Part shown: in pieces, positions 27,801-36,245 of the stretch
How positions within the stretch are numbered: the first letter of the stretch is position 1
Layout of the letters: each line of letters opens with the position of its first letter
Origin: Levilactobacillus andaensis
GTDB lineage: Bacteria > Bacillota > Bacilli > Lactobacillales > Lactobacillaceae
Direction of reading: 5' to 3'
Assembly: GCF_016861695.1 (NCBI RefSeq)
Contig: NZ_BOLP01000007.1
Location: forward strand, 1 to 64,000
Length of the DNA: 64,000 nt
Notes under the pieces: generated by a model
The model's database searches: none
What the model was told of the DNA's origin: nothing
The model's input: the letters and a program-made list of their open reading frames with translations, nothing else
Made by a program: the position numbers and the translations under genes

Positions 27801-28538
27801 CGCATAAGTCATCCATGGCGTCCGATTTCCATTCGATAGAGTATCTGTAAACGTTCCCGCACCAAAATGTAGGACGCCTGCTTCATCAATATTCCATGCG
27901 CTGGTCCCAAAGATACCAGCCATATCCGATGGCGTGGCGGCTGCCGGAATAGCTGAACGACTCAAAGAGACTTGGCACGACTGCATTAGCTGTGCCGAAT
28001 TTGTGACCTTTCCCCCAGAAACTTGTGGTTTTAGAGCTGAATTTGGCTGCTTCGGTTCAACTGGAGTAAGTGACTCATTAGTCACCTCTGCTGGTGCTTT
28101 TTTCGAATCTGCTTTCTCCGTCTCTGTCTTTGTAGGTTCTACAGACACGCCATTTTCTCCTGAAGCCTTTTCCGAAACTACCTTCGGCTCCTGATTTACT
28201 GATGGCGTCTCTTGTGCTACTGAATCAGGCCCCTTTTGAGTTTTAGTCGCTGTTGTTTCACTAAGATTATTCTGGTTTCTGGCTTCCGACGATGTGTTTT
28301 CGGGCGCGGATATCTGCTGTTCTGAAGTTACAGATTCTTTATTCTGTGCCGACTCATTTGTTGCTGCTGTAGACGTTTCGGCCGGTGCCGTGATGTTTGG
28401 TGTTGATGACTTTATTTCAGGGCTTACATCCGCGTGCGCCTTTATCGTTAATCCCAAGCTCCCTAAGCTTAAGCTGGCTAAAGTAACCCCCATGTATACC
28501 CAATGACAACCGGATTTATTACCTACCATTCGTTTCAT
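24828..28538 (-). CDS. LPXTG-anchored surface protein with BspA-type, MBG and MucBP repeats
   Basis: A 1236-residue secreted protein probably used for adhesion. An extended signal peptide with a KxGKxW-like patch (GNKSGCHWVYMG) ends near AHADV. A Ser/Thr/Glu/Pro-rich linker covers about residues 40-190. Then come about seven BspA (DUF285) units of the form hWxTSxVxxMxxMF (about 260-450), MBG-like beta domains with KVYDGQALSA and AVYDGQAHQ (about 640-790), and four MucBP repeats of about 65 residues starting HYVNESG, HYLNEAG, HYVDESG and HYVDADG. The end is the sortase signal LPQTDE, a hydrophobic helix and DWRRHQN. ATG 28538 has GAGGAGGAG upstream. Monocistronic. Confidence 0.93.
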   Translation of the reverse strand: MKRMVGNKSGCHWVYMGVTLASLSLGSLGLTIKAHADVSPEIKSSTPNITAPAETSTAATNESAQNKESVTSEQQISAPENTSSEARNQNNLSETTATKTQKGPDSVAQETPSVNQEPKVVSEKASGENGVSVEPTKTETEKADSKKAPAEVTNESLTPVEPKQPNSALKPQVSGGKVTNSAQLMQSCQVSLSRSAIPAAATPSDMAGIFGTSAWNIDEAGVLHFGAGTFTDTLSNGNRTPWMTYADKIKNISFDDKVVASKNSSYLFYGLHNLVNVEHADRFDVSQATNFMRLFGDDDSLVEVDTGNWDTSKVTDMFGMFESAKSLVTVDVSKWNTSQVDDMQNMFNLAKSLTTLDVSHWDTSQVKNMSYMFNQTIINSTTEKTDVGSLQALDVSHWNTSNVGNSPFGGDIAYMFAGQNKLKFLDVSHWDVRHVHAIRHTFANCSALETLDVSRWNTSDVSDMEATFSGDSSLTALDISHWDVSQVLIMDDMFAGMSSVKKLDFSCWQTNGKVFFHMMRLVAGDAALTSLDLSGFHMNENGQMYFIDYLGGTNLRSFTMGPQSALMGTYYGAIDDDAFLPEISSMKGFDPKLYTGKWQAVGTGTVDSPNGASYSYVQLRGMYKRSESADGSVVGPAETYVWQENNAVAITGDGTKVYDGQALSAADLANYKINVYGKVVAPANGWQAGDLMWAPVQPTSRTTTGLRNAGTYGVTLSAAGQAKLAAANPTLADINVEDGTYTITKAPATITVNNQQAVYDGQAHQATATVTGEVNSEKLAYKLDAMSQTEVGSYTVTPVLSETAVNENYDVKLMPGTLVISSATGHVIVHYVNESGQQIAPNGDQFGEVGTDYTLVAPSIPDAILVGTPTNVTGKYVLTPTEATFVYHQFGQTNPNHLGQVNIHYLNEAGVKIADERTMVGTVGTTYQVPTRQIGYVLVKATPDVTGQYITAGTDITLIYHQLKNTTADHGLVIAHYVDESGKYLMEDTLQSQATGMDYHLTAPSIAGYMLTAQPINATGKFNGTTQEVTFVYHQLETSPSKNGLVISHYVDADGHSILPDTQQVGTTGTAYTLTAPTISGYTVQGEKILTGTFSGTTVERTFVYQKTVAPVNPVEPVTPVTPVSPEKPGNSGDGQKTPVADNNKLKQPVLVAKQPKVVAREMTKQSAAKIAKGQAAWATTDGQKLKSPVNGKSPATTVVTLPQTDEATSFTTVWGILLAGLAAVLGLIDWRRHQN

Positions 28539-28693
28539 GATACTCCTCCTCAAGAATTCAAAAAGCAAGTTATGTAAGTCATATACGATTTTTAGTATAC
28601 ACGGATTTTTCTCTTATGGTTATAGCCTTCGACGATTAATTGAAAGAACTTTTCTACTCACAAATTTCAACTGCATCAGAGTAAAAATAGCAC

Positions 28694-28726
28694 ATAAAAA
28701 GACTGGCGTATTTTACCCCAGCCTTT
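28694..28726 (-). terminator. Terminator of the polysaccharide deacetylase gene
   Basis: Minus strand AAAGGCTGG with CCAGTCTTT around a short inner region, then TTTTA; about 40 bp past the stop codon. Confidence 0.75.
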
Positions 28727-28766
28727 GCATTACTTTATCAATTTTTCGATATTCAGCGCATTCAAA

Positions 28767-29777
28767 CTACTTTCCAGCCGTCCGATAATCACCAGCACCG
28801 AAGTATTGTAACCCCGGCAACGCCTGGTAATTCAACAACTGACTGACCGTAACTAATTTATAGCCCTTAGCCTTCAATCGCTTAATAATTGTTGGCACGG
28901 CCGCGACTGACTGTGCGTGGATGTCATGCATCAGCACAATGTCGCCGCCATGCGTATCTTTCATAACCTCACTAATATCTTTAGTCGTATTCAAGTAAGA
29001 CCAATCACGTGAATCCACTGACCAACGAATGATTGGCTGTTCGATTGCGCGGCCCTCGGCTGCCGTGATATTCCCGTACGGCGGGCGTACATACTGTGGC
29101 AACGTCCCGGTTGCTTGGAAGATAGCCCGGTTCGTTCGCGTAATCTGGCTGACCGTCTGTGCCGTACCAATTGTGTTAAAGTCCGGATGATTCCATGAAT
29201 GGTTGCCTAACTCATTTCCACCAGCCAACACGGCTCGAGAAATTTTTGGATAGCGACTGACACTCTGACCAACCTCAAAGAACGTTGCGTGGACTTTGTA
29301 CTTTTTCAGTGTCTTCAGTAACTTCGGCGTCAATGTCGGATCCGGCCCATCATCGAACGTCAACGCCACCATCTTATTCGTCTTTACACTAGTTGTTCGA
29401 TTAGCCTTAGGCAAGTAACGATTTAATATCTTTCCTTGCAGCTGTGTGTATGGAATCGTAATCTGCTTGACCTTGAAGCTGTTTGCCAATAAATTCATCC
29501 GCAGCCCGGTAGCTGTCAAGGTCGCCTTTTTCGTCATGTGCTTAGGTAATTTTACCTTGTAGACCGCCGCAACCTTGCTGCTCTTCGACTTGGTCTGCTT
29601 TAAGATTTGCTCACGCGCAGCCTGCCGAATAGCAGCCAATCGATTCGTATTCTTATTGGTCAATTGCCCAAATGTGACCGTTTTATTGGTCGCCTTAGCT
29701 TGCGCGGACACACCACCAACCATTAGGATTCCCATCATAACAGCTAAACCAATTAATAACAGATGTTTCTTTTTCAT
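28767..29777 (-). CDS. Secreted or membrane-anchored polysaccharide deacetylase (NodB/CE4 domain)
   Basis: Likely removes N-acetyl groups from peptidoglycan or another envelope glycan, which in related bacteria lowers lysozyme sensitivity. 336 residues: an N-terminal signal (KKKHLLLIGLAVMMGILMVGG, probable cleavage after SAQA-KA), a linker domain, and a CE4 domain over the last about 190 residues. CE4 motifs are ALTFDDGPDP (first catalytic Asp and the metal Asp), GNHSWNHPDF (metal His pair), RPPYGN, WSVDSRDW and IVLMHDIH. GAGGAGGG precedes ATG 29777. It is transcribed toward the LPXTG gene but separated from it by a terminator. Confidence 0.88.
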   Translation of the reverse strand: MKKKHLLLIGLAVMMGILMVGGVSAQAKATNKTVTFGQLTNKNTNRLAAIRQAAREQILKQTKSKSSKVAAVYKVKLPKHMTKKATLTATGLRMNLLANSFKVKQITIPYTQLQGKILNRYLPKANRTTSVKTNKMVALTFDDGPDPTLTPKLLKTLKKYKVHATFFEVGQSVSRYPKISRAVLAGGNELGNHSWNHPDFNTIGTAQTVSQITRTNRAIFQATGTLPQYVRPPYGNITAAEGRAIEQPIIRWSVDSRDWSYLNTTKDISEVMKDTHGGDIVLMHDIHAQSVAAVPTIIKRLKAKGYKLVTVSQLLNYQALPGLQYFGAGDYRTAGK

Positions 29778-30013
29778 AAAAGTCCCTCCTCAAAAAACTC
29801 CCCTAACGATTATCCTTAGTTTATCAGTATCTCTGAGCTAACGGTTGCCAAACGGCCCATGCTACTATAATTATTTAAATTTAATGGCTGATTCTAGCTA
29901 CCCCGAGTTGACCTAAACGACGTATTCCTGAATTTTACCCCCTTGCATTTTCTAAGGCCTTCCCGTAAGCTGTCCTTAATCGCAAAAAGCAAACAAGTGT
30001 TCTTACCCCATGT

Positions 30014-30042
30014 AAAAAAAGATGCTTACCGCAGCAAGCACC
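30014..30042 (-). terminator. Terminator abutting the stop of the gene at 30042-30419
   Basis: Minus strand AGGTGCTT with AAGCATCT (bulged), followed by TTTTTTT; the stem starts within the stop codon. Confidence 0.7.
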
Positions 30043-30419
30043 TAATCAGTTCCATCATCTGGCGGATTAACTGCCTGCTGATTTTCCTTTAAAACTTCAT
30101 TTGTATAATGTTCGAGATCCTTCAAGACTTCGGCATCATCGTTCTGCTGCTGTGCTGCCATGTTCTCTGCAACGGCCCAACGTGCCAATGTATCCGTGAT
30201 TGGGACGATATCTTGAATGATTTCCATCTCTGAATCTGTTTCATGCTGCTCTTGGATTGCCCGAAAACTTTCAATGTCCGTAATTAAACGTAAAACTTTT
30301 CCAGATTCCTTTTCAGTTGATTGGAAAATAACGAAGTGGGCGCGTTGATTGGCTTCACCCATCCGCTCCCGGATTGCTTGTAGTTGTTGATCGTCTATTT
30401 CTAATGCCAATGCCTTCAC
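30042..30419 (-). CDS. Uncharacterised small acidic protein
   Basis: A 125-residue soluble, acidic, mostly helical protein with many Glu, Gln and Asp, especially in the tail (NPPDDGTD). No motif, signal or membrane segment is visible and I do not recognise the family. The start is uncertain: GTG 30419 has no good ribosome site, while GAGGTG just upstream of TTG 30410 gives a 6-bp spacing and a protein three residues shorter. A terminator closes it at once. The upstream gene (30488-31090) ends 69 bp before it on the same strand, so cotranscription is possible. Confidence 0.6.
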   Translation of the reverse strand: MKALALEIDDQQLQAIRERMGEANQRAHFVIFQSTEKESGKVLRLITDIESFRAIQEQHETDSEMEIIQDIVPITDTLARWAVAENMAAQQQNDDAEVLKDLEHYTNEVLKENQQAVNPPDDGTD

Positions 30420-30487
30420 CTCACTGCGTCTATTCTAACAAACAATTCCCTCAGCTACGCAACATTTCGTCAGGTTTTGCGAAAGAT

Positions 30488-31090
30488 TTAGCAAACAGCT
30501 AGTGATTGGTAATCTGCACCACCATTTTTCAGTAAATCGACTGCTACTTGGGCCACGGTTGCTTGCGAAACAGTTCCGGCTGGCACGGGCTCCCCCTCTT
30601 TAATAATCTGGGGATCTTGAGCTACTTCTGTCGTTAGCGTCACCGGCCGTAAAATGGTATATGGAAACTCGGCCTCATCGACTAATTTAGCCGCATATCG
30701 TTGTTGATTCAAATACTCTTTAACGTCAGTAATTCCCGGATAGACGAGTTCTCCAGTAACTTCATGGTCTACCCCCGCCGTACTCAACATCACAAAACGA
30801 GTCAGCCTTAACTGATTATGGTACTGTGCATCAAATAATGCTTCAAAATCAAGATCAACATCCATCCCTTCCAGTGCAGAGAAAATAATCGGTGCATCCT
30901 GTAGGGCATCCACGTATGTCGCCTCCTTGGTCAGGTCACCGCTAAACTCTACAACGGAACTTGCCAAAGCAGCAGGTAAGTCATCCGTAGCCTCGTGTAA
31001 AACACGGACAGTGCCTGCCTGTTGGTCGACAAGTTGCTGGGCCACTAGTTGTCCTAGTGATGTCGCTCCCAAGATTAAATAGGTTGTCAT
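30488..31090 (-). CDS. NAD(P)-binding Rossmann protein, atypical SDR/NmrA-like
   Basis: A 200-residue protein starting MTTYLILGATSLGQLVAQQL, a beta strand plus the glycine loop (G-A-T-S-L-G) of atypical short-chain dehydrogenases. Later features are FSALEGMDVD, FVMLSTAGVD (fourth strand, with Ser) and PYTILRPVTL, the hallmark of NmrA/YwnB-like proteins; the YxxxK catalytic pair is not obvious. Such proteins often act as redox sensors or low-specificity reductases. ATG 31090 follows AAGGAGCG; the frame extends to 31159 but without a ribosome site. It is divergent from the aldo/keto reductase, which would fit a shared redox or stress theme. Confidence 0.75.
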   Translation of the reverse strand: MTTYLILGATSLGQLVAQQLVDQQAGTVRVLHEATDDLPAALASSVVEFSGDLTKEATYVDALQDAPIIFSALEGMDVDLDFEALFDAQYHNQLRLTRFVMLSTAGVDHEVTGELVYPGITDVKEYLNQQRYAAKLVDEAEFPYTILRPVTLTTEVAQDPQIIKEGEPVPAGTVSQATVAQVAVDLLKNGGADYQSLAVC

Positions 31091-31238
31091 GATCTTCGCT
31101 CCTTTTTCTTTGCTTCCCAGTTTACCAGAAACCACGACTGACCGGTACTTTCTGGACAAACTCGTTTGGGATTAACATTAAATTCGGTATAATAAATGTG
31201 TATTTGAATTCGGTTTCATATAATTAGGAGGGTACTCA

Positions 31239-32222
31239 ATGTCACATGAAATGGTAACAATTGGCAAGACGGACGTGCAGACTACACCACTCGGTCTTGG
31301 AACCAACGCTGTCGGCGGTTATAACCTCTTCCCTAATTTAAAGGATGAGGATGGCTTAAATCTAGTCAAATCAGGGCTCAATCATGGCATTCAATTGCTA
31401 GATACCGCCTTTGTTTACGGTCTCGGCCACTCTGAAGAGTTAGTTGGTCAAGCCATGCATGACTTCAATCGCCATAGCTTTACGCTCGCTACTAAAGGTG
31501 CACAAGACTTCTCAACTGGTGAACAGGTGATTTCCAACGACCCTGATTTTTTGACACAACAGGTTGAAGCCAGCCTGAAACGATTAAATACCGATTATCT
31601 TGACATTTACTACATTCATTTTCCAGACAAACAAACGCCAAAAGCAGAAGCCGTTGGCGCCCTTCAACGCTTGCGCGAACAGGGTAAGATCCGGGCAATT
31701 GGTCTGTCCAACTTTAGCTTGGATCAAGTCAAGGAAGCCAACGCAGATGGCTATGTCGACGTTGTAGAAGACGAATTCAGCCTCCTACACCGAGACCACG
31801 AAACCGACCTAATGCCTTACTTGAAAGATCATCAGATTAGCTTTGTACCGTACTTCCCATTGGCTTCTGGCTTATTAACTGGTAAGTATGACCAGACCGT
31901 CTCCTTCCCAGCCGATGATATCCGTAGTCAAATCAGTGACTTCCAAGAACCACGCTATAGCCTTGCCTTAAAGGCAATCGACCAGGTTCGGCCAATTGCC
32001 ACAGCTCATCAAGCAACTGTCGCTCAAACTATTCTGGCTTGGTACATGCAAAACCCATTAGTCAGCGTTGTCATTCCTGGTGCTAAACGTGCCAGTCAAG
32101 TTGAAGCCAATTCCCAATCCCTGGAGGTCACACTGAGTTCTGCTGAATATCAGACCATCGACAATGCCTTTGCCGGCTTTAAAACTAGTTCTAATGGTAA
32201 GTCGCTTGCTGATCCCGACTAA
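31239..32222 (+). CDS. Aldo/keto reductase
   Basis: An NADPH-dependent carbonyl reductase with a TIM-barrel fold, 327 residues. Conserved sites are the catalytic Asp and Tyr in LLDTAFVYGLGHSEELVGQA, the Lys in TLATKGAQ, the His in IYYIHFPDK, the GLSNFSLDQV strand, and the cofactor-binding segment VVIPGAKRASQV. It belongs with the broad YghZ/IolS-like bacterial group; the natural substrate is unknown. TAGGAGGG precedes ATG 31239. The promoter lies in the 148-bp gap to the divergent Rossmann protein. It ends in its own terminator. Confidence 0.88.
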   Translation: MSHEMVTIGKTDVQTTPLGLGTNAVGGYNLFPNLKDEDGLNLVKSGLNHGIQLLDTAFVYGLGHSEELVGQAMHDFNRHSFTLATKGAQDFSTGEQVISNDPDFLTQQVEASLKRLNTDYLDIYYIHFPDKQTPKAEAVGALQRLREQGKIRAIGLSNFSLDQVKEANADGYVDVVEDEFSLLHRDHETDLMPYLKDHQISFVPYFPLASGLLTGKYDQTVSFPADDIRSQISDFQEPRYSLALKAIDQVRPIATAHQATVAQTILAWYMQNPLVSVVIPGAKRASQVEANSQSLEVTLSSAEYQTIDNAFAGFKTSSNGKSLADPD

Positions 32223-32247
32223 GTTCCGTTCATTTTCAAATCAGCTT

Positions 32248-32275
32248 AAAGCTCGAGCATGGCCCGAGCTTTTTT
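32248..32275 (+). terminator. Terminator of the aldo/keto reductase gene
   Basis: AAAGCTCG with CGAGCTTT, 8-nt loop, followed by TTTT on the plus strand. Confidence 0.85.
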
Positions 32276-32280
32276 GCACC

Positions 32281-32308
32281 AAAAAACGCCCACCGTTAAG
32301 CGGACGTT
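32281..32308 (-). terminator. Terminator of the alpha-xyloside operon
   Basis: Minus strand AACGTCCGCT with GGTGGGCGTT, a 10-bp stem with G-U pairs, followed by TTTTTT; 47 bp after the symporter stop codon. Confidence 0.85.
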
Positions 32309-32354
32309 CAACTAGAACTGCTAACCATCTGTAGTCATTCTAGAAAGTTATTTT

Positions 32355-33770
32355 CTATTCTGCAGCATCTTCTTGTGCCTGTGCCTGCCGTTCAGCAAGT
32401 TCTTCGGTCACAATTGGTTCGTGACGTTCCCACTTACGGTAAACGACCATAATAATCAAACTAATCGCGTAAATAATAACTGGAATCCAGATAAACGTAA
32501 AACTAATGGAACTCATGCTGGCAGCCGATTGCGTTGCCTTGGCTGCTGAGAAGCCAAACGCCGCCATGATCTTTGCGGCAATGAAGGAACCGAAACCGGA
32601 TCCCATCTGAATACAGAAGGAAGCTCCCATCGCCGTTAGTAACCCGTTGGCTCGAACACCACTCTTCCACTCACCAAAGTCGACCGTATCTCCGACCATG
32701 GCGAAGAACATGGTACAAGCGGATCCGGAACCAATACAAGCCAGGATCCAACCGATTAAAGCAGAGGTGACGTTGCCACCAGCTAAGCCCATCCAAATTT
32801 GACCGACCATTGTCATCGCCAGCATGAAGACCGTTGTGCCCCATTTATGCATAAACTTAACGAAGAATGGTACCGAAGCCATCCCGATGATTTGAATGAT
32901 CGAGAACCCATTGAAGAATGAAATTAGGCCCTTATCATCTAAATTATACTGGAAATAATAAGGTAAGGCCGCGTTTCTAGCGGAATAGGCCGTCCAGTAA
33001 ATCAGGTTCGCCGCCACAATTAAAATCCATGGCCAGTTTCCCTTGGTTGCCTTTAGACTTTCCTTGATCGTAACGATCTCATCATTTTCAATGTTCTTCT
33101 CCCGCATATCCAAGAACCCAATCATCAGGAGAATAAAACCAATCACGGCATAAATTCCGACGGCAATCGACCAGCCACGTTGCTCGTTCCCGTGACCTAC
33201 GGCGCTTGCCAAGGGCATGATGAACGTCACGGCAAAGAAATTCCCAACGTTCCCTAAAACCAGCCGGATCGAGTTGGCGGACATCCGGTCATCCGAGTTA
33301 GAGGTTAGATTCGGCAGTACTGACGTAATTGGCGTCGACATGGCCGTGTAAGCTAATTCGGCCAAAATATACATCCCACCAGAATAGACAATTTTAGCTG
33401 TCCCACTGATATCTGGCGTCGTAAACAGCAACCAAATGAAGATTGTAAATGGCAATGCCATCCATAAGAACCATGGCCGACTCTTCCCATATTTACTGTG
33501 CGTGTGGTCAACCAAGACCCCCATCACAGGAGCCCCAATGGCATCGATAAACCGTCCCAACAGTAGTAGCGAACCCGCTGTACCCACGCCTAAACCAAAG
33601 ACGTTGGTGAAGAAGTACAGCATATATGACCCGACGATACAGTAAAGTAAGTTACCAGCCATATCCGTAAAACCATACGTAATCTTACGGTGGAATGGTA
33701 GCCGGTCATTTTTAAGTAGGGCTTGGGCCGCCGCGACATTATGATCCGATTGTCCCGCGTTCGAACTCAT
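32355..33770 (-). CDS. xylP: GPH-family sugar:cation symporter (isoprimeverose/xyloside type)
   Basis: A 471-residue membrane carrier of the glycoside-pentoside-hexuronide:cation family with 12 predicted helices. The family pattern is seen as KITYGFTDMAGNLLYCIVGSYML at the N-terminus and LLLLGRFIDAIGAPVMGVLVDHTHSKYGKSRPW in the second and third helices. A symporter next to a GH31 alpha-xylosidase is the arrangement of the isoprimeverose genes xylPQ in L. pentosus, so xylosyl-glucose or similar alpha-xylosides are the likely cargo. ATG 33770 (AGGAG, 7 bp) is preferred over the GTG one codon earlier. Third gene of the operon. Confidence 0.85.
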   Translation of the reverse strand: MSSNAGQSDHNVAAAQALLKNDRLPFHRKITYGFTDMAGNLLYCIVGSYMLYFFTNVFGLGVGTAGSLLLLGRFIDAIGAPVMGVLVDHTHSKYGKSRPWFLWMALPFTIFIWLLFTTPDISGTAKIVYSGGMYILAELAYTAMSTPITSVLPNLTSNSDDRMSANSIRLVLGNVGNFFAVTFIMPLASAVGHGNEQRGWSIAVGIYAVIGFILLMIGFLDMREKNIENDEIVTIKESLKATKGNWPWILIVAANLIYWTAYSARNAALPYYFQYNLDDKGLISFFNGFSIIQIIGMASVPFFVKFMHKWGTTVFMLAMTMVGQIWMGLAGGNVTSALIGWILACIGSGSACTMFFAMVGDTVDFGEWKSGVRANGLLTAMGASFCIQMGSGFGSFIAAKIMAAFGFSAAKATQSAASMSSISFTFIWIPVIIYAISLIIMVVYRKWERHEPIVTEELAERQAQAQEDAAE

Positions 33771-33788
33771 CACTTAACTCCTCGCTTT

Positions 33789-33983
33789 CTATTTTGTCCG
33801 TTGCTTACCATCACGCGATAAGCTAGCGTAAATTAATAGTAATAAAACGGCGACACCGGTGATTGTCCACAGATTGTTTTCGATATGCTGGTCCGCAACT
33901 TGCCATGCAATATAAATTAGAATCAATTGTAAGCCCCAAGAGATCAGGGACTGACCCGCAAACATCTTAGAAAGTATTTTCAC
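33789..33983 (-). CDS. Small membrane protein between xylQ and xylP
   Basis: About 64 residues with two hydrophobic stretches (SLISWGLQLILIYIAWQVA and LWTITGVAVLLLLIYASLS) and a basic tail (RDGKQRTK). AGGAGG is only 2 bp from ATG 33989 but 8 bp from GTG 33983, so I favour the GTG. It is 18 bp ahead of the symporter and 14 bp after the xylosidase, hence operonic. Such small partners are seen beside other pentose symporters; whether it assists the carrier is unknown. Confidence 0.65.
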   Translation of the reverse strand: MKILSKMFAGQSLISWGLQLILIYIAWQVADQHIENNLWTITGVAVLLLLIYASLSRDGKQRTK

Positions 33984-34003
33984 GATCATCGCCTCCTACA
34001 TAA

Positions 34004-36058
34004 TTACTTGGTAATTGCTGTGAATGCCGGTGCTAAATCGGCTTGGGCCGTCTGTCGAACGAATACTGGCAGCTGGTCTAGCGGTGTTTTAACCGTAATC
34101 CGTTGGCCACCCGTATAGGATTCATTCGTATAAACGTTGACCCAGGTCGTTCCCGCTGGCAAGTAGACATCCCGTTGCTTGGACCCTTCAAATAAGACTG
34201 GAGCAACCAAGATATCTGAGCCAAACATGTACTGATTTTCAACATCCCAAGCAGCCTTATCTGCACTGAAATCATAGAATAGTGGGCGAATAACCGGCGT
34301 GCCTTTCTCATGAGCAGCCTTCATTTGAACCCGAATATAGTCTTTGAGATTTTCACGTAGGTTCAGGTATTTCCGCATGATACCGTAGACTTTGTCCCCA
34401 TAGGCCCAAGGTTCAGTGGCGCCACCAGAAGGCATCTTGCCGCCGCCAACATCACTCAAGGGTTCAGTATGTGGTTCTCTGTCACCGTGCATCCGCATAA
34501 CAGGACAGAACGTGGCAAACTCAAACCACCGGGTAACTAGCTCACGGAAACTCTCATTATCATCTACGCCACCATGGAAGCCACCGATATCCGTAGTCCA
34601 CCATGGAATCCCAGCAATTGCCATGTTCAGCCCAATTGCTAGTTGGTTCCGCAAAGATTGGAAACTAGAATCAATGTCACCAGACCAGACGAGGGCCCCG
34701 TACTTTTGGCTACCAGCCCAAGCACACCGAACCAGGTTAATCACTTGCTTGTTACCTTCCTCTGTTTGTCCATCGTAAATTGCTTTGGAGTAGGCCACGG
34801 GGTAGGTATTACCGATTTGGAGATTGGTTCCATTGTGGTAACGATAGTTGTCGAAATCGTAGACCGTGTATTCAGGTTCGGCTTCGTCCAGCCAGAACAG
34901 GTCGACCCCTTTATCGGCATAGTTCTTCTTCAATAGCTGCCACAGATATGTCTGTGCATCAGGATTCGTGAAATCAACAAACCCATTATTTCCTAAGAAA
35001 TCCATCGTAATTGGTACGCCGCGTTCGGTCTGAACCAAGTAGCCCTGTTCTTTCATTTCTTGATAGTGTGAACTCGTCTGATCAACCGTTGGCCATACGG
35101 AAACCATGAGCTTGATTCCCATTTCATGTAGCTCTTTAATCATTTTTTCTGGATCTGGCCAGTAGGTCTTATCAAATGTATATTCGCCGGATTTTGGCCA
35201 ATGGAAGTAGTCAATAACAATGACACTAATTGGCAAGTTGCGGTCCTTAAACTCATGGGCAGCCGCTAATAACTCTTCTTGTGTCCGGTAACGCAGTTTG
35301 CATTGCCAATACCCCATCGCATAGTCGGGCATCATGGGCACTTTCCCCGTAACAGCCGCGTATTGTTCCTCGATGGCACTTGGCGTATCGCCACAGGTTA
35401 TCCAGTAGTCCATTTCCTTGGTCGATAGGGCATGCCATTCCGTCAAATTCTTAGCGAAACTAACATCACCAATCGCCGGGTTATTCCACAACATACCGTA
35501 GCCTTTACTTGAAAGGACAAATGGCACACTAGCCTGCGAATTCCGATGAGCCAATTCCAACTTAGCATTCTTCAGATTCAAGAAATCTTGTTGGTACTGC
35601 CCCATTCCAAATAACTTTTCATCAGCGACCGCATCAAAGCGGACCTTCAACTCGAAATCACCGCCCGGAATGGCTTTAAACTCTCTGGAATCAATATTCA
35701 AGGCGCTGTTAAAATGGTTGACCTTTTCATCATTTTCGCCCGCGGACATATCATCGATTCGATTCCGTTGATAGCCCTTTAAGAGCAACTCGCCCTTTTG
35801 GTTATAGAAATTAAGGTTCTTGAAGGCATCAATTTTCGCCGTCAATTTTCCATTAGTGATCTGTCCCGTATGGTGACCTTCATCGACCGTCACCACGGCG
35901 TTGCCTGTGGCTACTTTTTCTGTGAGGGCATTATTTCTACCGGTATATTCGGCGTACTTGCTACTACGAACCCGGAGACTGTTTTCGCCCCAAGCCTGAA
36001 CCTCGAGTAGTTCACTCGCGTTACGTAAGTATAGGCGGTTATTATCTTCATAAATCAT
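34004..36058 (-). CDS. xylQ: Alpha-xylosidase, glycoside hydrolase family 31
   Basis: Cytoplasmic retaining enzyme that cuts alpha-xylosyl ends, for example isoprimeverose from xyloglucan, into xylose and glucose. 684 residues. The GH31 nucleophile region is visible as KGVDLFWLDEAEPEYTVYD, and the acid/base region as WWTTDIGGF followed by FCPVMRMHGDREPHT. The C-terminal beta domain follows. ATG 36058 has AAGGAG 8 bp upstream; an ATG two codons earlier is too close. First gene of the operon with the small membrane protein and symporter; divergent from an AraC regulator, with a cre between. The name follows L. pentosus; substrate is inferred. Confidence 0.88.
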   Translation of the reverse strand: MIYEDNNRLYLRNASELLEVQAWGENSLRVRSSKYAEYTGRNNALTEKVATGNAVVTVDEGHHTGQITNGKLTAKIDAFKNLNFYNQKGELLLKGYQRNRIDDMSAGENDEKVNHFNSALNIDSREFKAIPGGDFELKVRFDAVADEKLFGMGQYQQDFLNLKNAKLELAHRNSQASVPFVLSSKGYGMLWNNPAIGDVSFAKNLTEWHALSTKEMDYWITCGDTPSAIEEQYAAVTGKVPMMPDYAMGYWQCKLRYRTQEELLAAAHEFKDRNLPISVIVIDYFHWPKSGEYTFDKTYWPDPEKMIKELHEMGIKLMVSVWPTVDQTSSHYQEMKEQGYLVQTERGVPITMDFLGNNGFVDFTNPDAQTYLWQLLKKNYADKGVDLFWLDEAEPEYTVYDFDNYRYHNGTNLQIGNTYPVAYSKAIYDGQTEEGNKQVINLVRCAWAGSQKYGALVWSGDIDSSFQSLRNQLAIGLNMAIAGIPWWTTDIGGFHGGVDDNESFRELVTRWFEFATFCPVMRMHGDREPHTEPLSDVGGGKMPSGGATEPWAYGDKVYGIMRKYLNLRENLKDYIRVQMKAAHEKGTPVIRPLFYDFSADKAAWDVENQYMFGSDILVAPVLFEGSKQRDVYLPAGTTWVNVYTNESYTGGQRITVKTPLDQLPVFVRQTAQADLAPAFTAITK

Positions 36059-36099
36059 CGTCATAACTCCTTTCAAGTGGTTTCCATCAATCAGAACAT

Positions 36100-36221
36100 T
36101 TTGTATACCATTGAAAACAAATCAATTAGCACGCTATGTAACCGGTAAGCGTTTACAATTACGATGATAGTGCTTTACTGCTGATTCAAAAACTAATAAA
36201 ATGACAACAAGGGTATACAAA
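36100..36221. promoter_or_regulatory. Divergent control region with a cre site and inverted TATACA words
   Basis: The gap between xylQ and the AraC gene holds a CcpA-type site GGTAAGCGTTTACA (36144-36157; 13 of 14 consensus positions). It is flanked by a perfect 10-bp inverted repeat, TTTGTATACC (36100-36109) and GGTATACAAA (36212-36221). Each copy contains TATACA, a usable -10 for the gene it faces, without a good -35, as expected for activator-dependent promoters. Confidence 0.6.
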
Positions 36222-36245
36222 TCAAAACTGGAGGTGCACTTAAAG

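Noticed and set aside
24828-28538. Repeated segments in the LPXTG gene as a CRISPR or tandem DNA array
   Set aside because: The repeats are protein-level (BspA and MucBP units) with diverged DNA and no spacers.
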